Origin: Anaeromyces robustus
Lineage: Eukaryota > Neocallimastigomycota > Neocallimastigomycetes > Neocallimastigales > Neocallimastigaceae
NCBI GenBank assembly: GCA_002104895.1
Contig: MCFG01000249.1
Span: forward strand, 1-12,500
Direction: 5' to 3'
Length of the DNA stretch: 12,500 nt
Part shown: positions 6,071 through 12,500 of the stretch, piece after piece
How the letters are laid out: each line of letters starts with the position of its first letter
How positions within the stretch are numbered: position 1 is the first letter of the stretch
Program-made: the position numbers and the translations under genes
Notes under the pieces: generated by a model
What the model saw: the letters and a program-made list of their open reading frames with translations, nothing else
What the model was told of the DNA's origin: nothing
Databases searched by the model: none

Positions 6071-9000
6071 ATTTTATTGTAAATAGTATGACCACGAAGT
6101 TTATGTGAATATTTATAACTAAGGTCAAAAATCGTTTCTCCTTTATTATTTATTGAATGAATATCTGCTCCCCAACGAATTAAATAATCCATTAAATATT
6201 CATTATTATAATGAATAGTATGGGCTAATGGTGTATCACCATTTTTATCTTTTCTATTAATATTATTAGTAAAGTTTTGAGAAATTAAAATTTTTAATAA
6301 ATCTAATTGATTTAATGATATAATACTTTTTATAATGTTACTTGAGAAACTATTTAAATCATGTTTAACTAAATATTTAAATATATCAGTTTTTCCACTT
6401 TTATTAATAGTTTGAATTAAATGATAATTTTCATATTCATTATCAAAGGAAATTGCAGCATTTTTTTCTAATAAATATTCAAAAATATTAAGTTCACCAA
6501 TTTCAATGGATCGTAGAAGTACAGTTTCTTTAACATAATCATATTTTTGTGGTAAAACATAATTAATATCAGCCCCTTTTTCAACTAAAAATTTTACAAT
6601 AGGGAAAGATTTAGCTTCAATGGCATATATTATTGGTGTATAACCATTTTTTTCATATATAAAATTAACATTTGCTCCATATTTAATTAAAAGTTCAACT
6701 AATGGTAAATTTTTATTTTGTATAGCACTTTTTAATGGAATATTAACATCAATAAAATTATTAATAAATGATCCCTTTTTAATAAGATTTTCCATCATTT
6801 CCATTTTATCTTCAGTAGTAAAATATTTACTTTTTATAATCGTTGAAAGAGGTAATTCTCCTCCATTATTTCTAATATTGAAAAAAATATTTTTACTGTT
6901 CAGTAAAGCAAAGAAAATATTTTTATTACCTATAGTTAGAGCAATATCTAAAGCAGAATGACCATATTCCAAAGTATTTTCTTTATAATTTACATTAACT
7001 TCACGATCAATTAAATCATTTATCGTCTCTAAATCTTCCTTAAGAATAGCATAATGTAAAAGACTATAACCATAAAAATCTAAATCATTTATATTAGAAT
7101 ATTGAATTAAAAGTTTAAAAATTCTTTGATAACCCAAAAGATAAGAAAGAATTAAAGGTGTAAATGGGCACTTTGAGTAATCAATATCCATATTCATATA
7201 GGAATAATTATCTAATTTAAAATTATTTTTTAATAGAATAGAATAAATTTCATTATAGTTATTTTGGCAGATAGCTTTCATTAATGGGAAAGGATGATGA
7301 TAATTAATAACATCTTTTTCTTTTATATGAATAGGTTTTTTTAATATATATTTTAGAATTCTATAATTTCTATTTTGAATAGCATGTTTCAATATAGAAA
7401 TATCTTGTAAATCCTTTTTATTATAATCAGCACCATTATTTAATAAATAAGAAAATATTTCTTCATTTTTGGAATAATAGGCATATTTTAATGGATAATT
7501 TTTATTTTTATCTTCAGCATTAATATTAATAAAAGATTTTAATTTATCGTTTTCTAAAATAGTTTTAATAGATTTTAAATTTCCTAATTTTATAGCAATT
7601 GTTAATACTGATGTCAGGTATGAAATGATCCATTTTTCAATTATTAAAGTATCCTTTAATTGATTTAAATTATTCAAAAGAATATCAACGATATTTTCAA
7701 TAAATAAATTTATGACTTCAATTTTATTCTTTTTAATGTATGGATGATCCTTAGATTTATGATCTTTTAATTCACTAAGCTTAAAATTCGAAAAATCAAT
7801 GGAATCTGAATTCAATAAATGATTAATAATAAATTTCAAATTATTCATATTTCCATGGAAATTAGTCATAAATAAAATATTTTCAAAAGTGATATTTTGA
7901 CTTATATTTAATGAAGAATGGTTTAATAATGTTTTCAAAAGATATTGAATAGTTGTTATAAGAGTCTTATTATTTTGATTTTCTTTGATATTAGTATTAC
8001 TAATATTATGGTAGAATTCGGTTAAAATTATAATTTCTTTAAAAGATAAATTAATATCTTTTCTAAATCCTAATAAAGCATCAACAATTAGTAACATAAT
8101 ATTCACATTTTTAGTTTGAATACCTTCTAATAATATCTCTTCAAAATTAATAGTTTTAAAATCAAATAAAGGTTGTTTTATTAATGATTCCAATAAAAGT
8201 TTTACAATATCATATTTTTCCTTTTGAATAGCTTTGATTAAAATATTTTGGAAATTAATATGTTTAAGAAGATCCCATGAAACGTAATTTAAAATTTTTT
8301 TCACAAAATAATAATCATTTTTTTCAATAGCTATTTCAAATAAATGATAATTTTGAATTCTTCCTAATAATTTTGTTGATTCACTACTATCATAAACAAG
8401 AAGTGTATAGAGAGCATCATTATTTTTGTAATAACTATTTTTAACAACATAATCGTACATAGTATCATTGATTTTAATCTTACTTTTTTCTTTAGTAATT
8501 AAATAGAATAATTGTTCATTAGATAATATTCTTTGATTTTTATAATGATATAAAAGACTTAAAATAAAATCATTATCAAAAATATAATGATTGAATATGG
8601 TTTCTAATAAATTATTCTTTATTTCCTTTTTATAATCAATTACATTAGTAATTAATTTTGTGGTAATATTTTTTATATTAAAACCATGACTTAAGATATA
8701 GTTTAATTTTTTATTATTTAGAGAATGATTGATGGATAAGTAAGAGATTACATTGATAGCATTTTCATTAAAATCAGTTATAATATTGTAATTAATATCA
8801 GCCTGATTTTTAATTAATAAATTTGCAACCTCAAAATTTTCAGAACTAATAGCAGTAAATAATGGTGTTTTATAGTTACTATAAAATTGATTTCCTAACA
8901 AACCATTAGAATTACCAACTTCTTGTTCAGTGATAGTATAATTTAAGGTATTATACGAGCCTTTATCGATAATTAACTTGAGAGTTTCTAAGGAAGCCCC

Positions 9001-9153
9001 AACTTCAATTGAAAAAATTAAAATATCAAAATGTTCATTATTCAAAATTTTCAATCTATCAGCACTTTCTTTAATATAACTTTCAAATTCAGTTATACTT
9101 TTCTTTTGAATTAAATTCTTGAATAAAAATCTTGGTTCGAAATTATTAGTCAT
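6052..9153 (-). CDS. Large ankyrin-repeat protein, 1033 residues
   Basis: One uninterrupted minus-strand frame runs from ATG 9153-9151 (A-rich context, A at -3) to TAA 6054-6052. An ANK-like unit lies near residues 94-124 (TPLFTAISSENFEVANLLIK, then ADINYN). Residues 197-206 (ILSLLYHYKN) match the ILNILLFHYKN segment of the ANK genes at the left. Residues 230-545 are helical, Leu/Ile/Asn-rich and only weakly repeat-like (for example IQKEKYDIVKLLLESL near 310-325). Residues 550-1010 hold a longer series of divergent ANK units, clearest at 553-578 (LLNNGADYNK), 697-722, 806-830 (PLVELLIKYGANVN), 838-864 (PIVKFLVEKGADIN) and 973-998 (YLIRWGADIH). The protein is presumably an intracellular protein-binding scaffold. 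No signal peptide, transmembrane segment or enzyme domain is seen. Its units are far more diverged from each other than those of the 693-residue gene, so it is an older array. Confidence 0.93.
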   Translation of the reverse strand: MTNNFEPRFLFKNLIQKKSITEFESYIKESADRLKILNNEHFDILIFSIEVGASLETLKLIIDKGSYNTLNYTITEQEVGNSNGLLGNQFYSNYKTPLFTAISSENFEVANLLIKNQADINYNIITDFNENAINVISYLSINHSLNNKKLNYILSHGFNIKNITTKLITNVIDYKKEIKNNLLETIFNHYIFDNDFILSLLYHYKNQRILSNEQLFYLITKEKSKIKINDTMYDYVVKNSYYKNNDALYTLLVYDSSESTKLLGRIQNYHLFEIAIEKNDYYFVKKILNYVSWDLLKHINFQNILIKAIQKEKYDIVKLLLESLIKQPLFDFKTINFEEILLEGIQTKNVNIMLLIVDALLGFRKDINLSFKEIIILTEFYHNISNTNIKENQNNKTLITTIQYLLKTLLNHSSLNISQNITFENILFMTNFHGNMNNLKFIINHLLNSDSIDFSNFKLSELKDHKSKDHPYIKKNKIEVINLFIENIVDILLNNLNQLKDTLIIEKWIISYLTSVLTIAIKLGNLKSIKTILENDKLKSFININAEDKNKNYPLKYAYYSKNEEIFSYLLNNGADYNKKDLQDISILKHAIQNRNYRILKYILKKPIHIKEKDVINYHHPFPLMKAICQNNYNEIYSILLKNNFKLDNYSYMNMDIDYSKCPFTPLILSYLLGYQRIFKLLIQYSNINDLDFYGYSLLHYAILKEDLETINDLIDREVNVNYKENTLEYGHSALDIALTIGNKNIFFALLNSKNIFFNIRNNGGELPLSTIIKSKYFTTEDKMEMMENLIKKGSFINNFIDVNIPLKSAIQNKNLPLVELLIKYGANVNFIYEKNGYTPIIYAIEAKSFPIVKFLVEKGADINYVLPQKYDYVKETVLLRSIEIGELNIFEYLLEKNAAISFDNEYENYHLIQTINKSGKTDIFKYLVKHDLNSFSSNIIKSIISLNQLDLLKILISQNFTNNINRKDKNGDTPLAHTIHYNNEYLMDYLIRWGADIHSINNKGETIFDLSYKYSHKLRGHTIYNKIKSKVN

Positions 9154-9823
9154 TTTTCTTTATAAATATAGTTAAAAATATAAAAATAAGTAATAAAAGT
9201 AAGTGTAAATTAGTGTTTTTGGCGTTATAAATCATTTAGATAATTTTTTTATTAATTAGTTTTTTAGTGTAAAAAAAAGATAATGATAAATCAAAAAAAA
9301 GAAAGTGAAATCAAGTTTTTTATATATGGTAAAAAAAAATTGAATAATAAATATTTAATTGATATTTTATAATTATTATCAAATATATCTAGTATACTTT
9401 TAATAATTATTTATTTTATTTAATTATATTATTTTATTAAATTATAGTATATAATTTTTATTATTTTATATATATTATAATATTATTTATAATAAAATTA
9501 AAAAAAGAAAATAATAAATTAGACCTATAAATAAAACAAAAAATATAAATAATCAATGTTAATTAAAAAGATAATAATAATAATCATAATTTAATAAAAA
9601 AATTATATATAAAAATTATTATTTAATTTTTCCTTTATTTTTTTTTAATAATAAATATTTTTAAAAAAATTAAAGTTTATTAAAATAAAATATATTGGAT
9701 AAAAATTAACTAAAATTTTTTAATATGAATTTCCATTGGTAGTTTATTAAAAAATATTAGTTACATCTGTTCCATAAAAATAATTGGAAATTCAAGTCAA
9801 CAAATTATTAATAAAATCGATTC

Positions 9824-9841
9824 AAAAAAAAAAAAAAAAAA
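9824..9841 (+). repeat. Poly-A tract, 18 bases
   Basis: Uninterrupted run of 18 A in the intergenic region, one of many homopolymers in this window; no retroposed gene body was recognised next to it. Confidence 0.9.
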
Positions 9842-10826
9842 GAATTTAATAAAAATAAATTATTGCTAAGTAAGTATAATTATTATTAAAAATTTTTTAA
9901 AATTCTTTATTATATATGAAAAGTTGAAAAGATATATTAATAAAAAAATTATTTTTTTTTTGATTTAATAGAAAAATCCACTTTTTATTATTTAAAAAAA
10001 AAAACTTTGATTAATATATTAAAAGAATATTTATATATATATACTTTATTATAAATATCTTTTTTATTTATAAATATTATTATCTCTCTCCTCTATACTT
10101 TATATATATACATATATATGATAATAATATATTTAAATATTTAAAAATTAATTAATCTGACGAAAAATACTCATAAATAGCCTAGAACTGAAATTATAGA
10201 TTATAGGATATTAATTAGTATTTTTATTTTTCTTTTAATATACTCTAATATATATACATGCATTATATATATATATATATTTATTAAACCAAAATTTTAT
10301 TATTTATTAATAAGATTATTTCATTGCTTATAGATGTTAACTAATCTTATTTTATTATTATTAATTATAAAAAGGACCTAATAATAATTCAAAAAATTTT
10401 TTTTATTTTATTAAATATATTCTAAATTTAATTATCCTTTATTTTCGGTTATTTAAAATTTAATTCATTTTATTTTTATTTCTTAACTAAAATTAATAAT
10501 AAACAATAACAATTCAATTTTTTTACACATTTTTCTTTATAATGAATTATTTATTTTATCCTTTAATTTATCAAGGGTAAATTTAGTGTTTTAAAATATA
10601 TATAATAATATATTTAGATGTTAATTTATCATAATATGTAAATATAAATATATTAAATTGAAGTTAATTTTTTGAATCATTTCTCTCCCTTCTAAATTAA
10701 TATTAAAAAATTATAAAATAATTATTAATAGTTAAAGAAATGAAGAAAGAGAAATTTTGAATAATTAAAAATAATAGAAAAGAAAAAGTCATAAATAAAT
10801 AGTTATTCATTGTAAAAAAAATTAAT

Positions 10827-10862
10827 ATATAAATACTAATATCAAGTTATTAGTATTTATAT
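10827..10862. repeat. Perfect 15 bp inverted repeat with 6-base loop
   Basis: Left arm ATATAAATACTAATA (10827-10841) and right arm TATTAGTATTTATAT (10848-10862) are exact reverse complements around TCAAGT. It has the same geometry (6-base loop, 15-17 bp arms) as the hairpin at 760-799, though the sequence differs. A second inverted repeat follows at 10868-10912. Confidence 0.8.
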
Positions 10863-10867
10863 CTCCC

Positions 10868-10912
10868 ATAACAAAAAAACAATAATAGACATAAAAATAA
10901 TTTTTTTGTTAT
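10868..10912. repeat. 12 bp inverted repeat with 21-base loop
   Basis: ATAACAAAAAAA (10868-10879) pairs with TTTTTTTGTTAT (10901-10912). It lies six bases after the 10827-10862 hairpin. Given the composition, the A/T part carries little information. Confidence 0.65.
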
Positions 10913-11235
10913 AATATATATATATATATAATAAAAAAAAATAAAAATACAGAAATAACCATTTTTAAATATTTTTTAAAAAATATTTTTAAATTTAATT
11001 ATTATTTGTCTTTTCCACAATTCTTTTAATTAATGATTAAAATTACATAATTTGATTTAATAAATAAAAAATGCCAATCTATTATATAATGTTATATAAA
11101 TGAATAACAAAAAGCTTTTTTTTTTCTATTTATTATCATTATATAATATTATATTATTTACTTACATATTATATAATATATTTTATATTTATTAATTCCT
11201 CAATATTTTATTATTATTTTTATTATTGTTATTGC

Positions 11236-11272
<37 letters not shown>

Positions 11273-11273
11273 A

Positions 11274-11363
<90 letters not shown>
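11236..11363. repeat. ATT trinucleotide microsatellite
   Basis: About forty ATT units, interrupted near 11270-11277 by TATAATTGTT. Shorter degenerate ATT/GTT units precede it from about 11208. It is non-coding as far as can be seen: the frames give poly-Tyr, poly-Ile and poly-Leu (plus strand) or poly-Asn with stops (minus strand), and flanks are stop-rich. Confidence 0.95.
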
Positions 11364-11365
<2 letters not shown>

Positions 11366-12223
11366 CATAGAAATATATACATATATTTTTTTTCTGTTTT
11401 TAGTTTATTACTAAGCTTTTTTTTTTAGTAATAATATTTTTTTAAAAATTTTTATAAAATATATTAAAAAATAATTTTTTTTTTTGGTAATTATATTAAT
11501 TATTTTATAAATTAACATTTTAATAAGCAATATAAATATTACATATATTAATTATATTATATTATATATATTTCAATATATTATAATATATTGTTTTATA
11601 TAGTTATCTATAATTAAAATAAAAACTTAATTTTTTATTTTTTAAAAAAAAAAGTTGAGTAATTTTTAATTAACATTTTTAGACTGGTCCATCAAAATGA
11701 ATATTATAATTATTAAAAAATTTTTAATATATTATAAAAATAGTTAAAATTATTTTCATTATTGCTATTATAATAAATTTATAATTATATTTCATTTAAG
11801 AATATTTTTTATTATTTATAAAAATATTTATTCATTTTCCTTTTATTAAATAATATAATAATATAAATAGTATAATAATAATAATAATAATAAGAATCAT
11901 TTTAATATTAATTATATTTGTATTAATATATTATAGTATTTAATTATATTTTTATAATATATAATTATTTGTTAAGTTGCTTTTTTGTTAAAATTACTTA
12001 TAATAATTCACTTTTAACATACATAAAATAAAATAGAAATATAGAATAACATGAACATATATGACTATAATTTGTTGTTATGAAAAATTTTCTATTTGAT
12101 GATATTTATAAACTTTTTTTTTTATAAAATATATAAAATATATAAATAAAATATATTAATAAAAATATTATAGTATAATGTAAAAATTATAAATAAAACA
12201 AAGAAAATATAAAATAAATCTAT

Positions 12224-12272
12224 ATAGATATTGAATTATTAAAAGAATAATTAAATCAAAACCAATATCTAT
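12224..12272. repeat. 10 bp inverted repeat upstream of CotH exon
   Basis: ATAGATATTG (12224-12233) and CAATATCTAT (12263-12272) are exact reverse complements separated by 29 bases, just before the open CotH frame. It could be chance in A/T-rich DNA or a promoter or intron structure. Confidence 0.5.
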
Positions 12273-12286
12273 CATTATTAAAATAA

Positions 12287-12500
12287 TCTGAACCAGAACC
12301 AGTAACTGAAGAATTTGAATTTGAAAAAGTTAAAAATGCTACTATGATGGTTGAAATTAATGGAGAAAAAAAAGAATTTAATATGGTTCATTTTGATATA
12401 GGTGGTAGTTCAGCTCGTAACTATGGTAGAAAAGCATTTAATATTAAAATTAAGGATAAAAATAAGGATTTATATGGTAGATCTCAATTTAGATTACGTA
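12287..12500 (+). CDS. CotH-family protein, N-terminal fragment (continues past window)
   Basis: The plus strand is open from 12287, after a TAA at 12284-12286, to the right edge. It reads SEPEPVTEEFEFEKVKNAT, then MMVEINGEKKEF, then HFDIGGSSARNYGRKAFNIK and DLYGRSQFRLR at the edge. The GGSSARNYGRKAFNIKIK segment corresponds to the conserved early block of CotH domains (compare the bacterial GNSS..F.KKxY pattern). Bacterial CotH is an atypical protein kinase of the spore coat; anaerobic gut fungi carry many CotH-domain proteins, some linked to the secreted cellulosome. The first in-frame ATG is 12344-12346, but the acidic Pro-Glu residues before it look coding, so either an upstream exon joins through an intron acceptor (CAG at 12293-12295 or 12299-12301 are candidates) or the copy is 5'-truncated. 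No signal peptide is visible in the preceding 300 bases. Confidence 0.85.

Larger units (their letters stand above)
9154..12286. other. 3.1 kb extremely A+T-rich region without convincing genes
   Basis: This stretch separates the start of the large ANK gene (minus) from the CotH exon (plus). It should contain both promoters, but in near-pure A/T no motif can be picked out. Contents seen: A18 (9824-9841), short AT dinucleotide runs (about 10264-10280 and 10911-10930), inverted repeats at 9726-9792, 10827-10862 and 10868-10912, and a long ATT array (about 11236-11363). Near 9750-9780 the minus strand reads YGTDVTN, resembling the GADVNK loop of ANK units, but this is too short to call. All frames are densely stopped. 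Confidence 0.7.

Noticed and set aside
9161-9170. TATA box for the large ANK gene
   Set aside because: The TATATTTATA on the minus strand is only 8-17 bases before the ATG, and such strings occur everywhere in this A/T-rich DNA.
9740-9785. ANK gene remnant in the large spacer (minus-strand YGTDVTN)
   Set aside because: Only about seven residues resemble the GADVNK loop, with no neighbouring repeat framework; too short to support.
11236-11363. Poly-amino-acid coding region from the ATT array
   Set aside because: Flanking sequence in every frame is dense with stops and there is no supporting ORF.

Overview
The window looks like nuclear DNA of an anaerobic gut fungus (Neocallimastigomycota; genera such as Neocallimastix, Piromyces, Anaeromyces). 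This is inferred from the extremely A+T-rich spacers, long homopolymers and microsatellites, Asn/Lys/Ile-rich proteins with A/T-ending codons, large ankyrin-repeat (ANK) proteins, a leucine-rich-repeat (LRR) gene and a CotH-family gene at the right edge. No rRNA, tRNA, CRISPR array or bacterial-style operon was seen.

Left part (1-3618): a cluster of related ANK genes. The 5' half of one gene (1-514, minus, runs off the left edge) and a complete 693-residue gene (1465-3546, minus) are close tandem paralogues sharing the same ~140-residue N-terminal region. Between them, on the plus strand, lies a decayed third relative (about 827-1453). A ~45-55 bp piece of the shared N-terminal coding sequence also occurs, in non-coding form, just upstream of both intact start codons. 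The complete gene holds sixteen 33-residue ANK units plus a partial one; two adjacent 99 bp units are identical, and a block of about five units appears to have been duplicated.

Middle (3922-5667): an LRR gene on the plus strand, broken by one in-frame stop and two single-base frameshifts at short homopolymers; a small island (about 4808-5105) of unusually high G+C holding coding-like but unidentified sequence on both strands; and a ~470 bp ATTTT pentanucleotide microsatellite.

Right part (5668-12500): a 1033-residue minus-strand gene with divergent ANK-like repeats and one motif shared with the left ANK genes, whose last codons and stop are duplicated in its 3' flank. About 3.1 kb of very A+T-rich DNA follows with no convincing gene, then the beginning of a CotH-domain coding exon on the plus strand that leaves the window.

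The genes do not form a recognisable pathway. The ANK proteins are probably intracellular protein-binding scaffolds and CotH is probably secreted or wall-associated. The dominant theme is local duplication and decay of repeat-protein genes.
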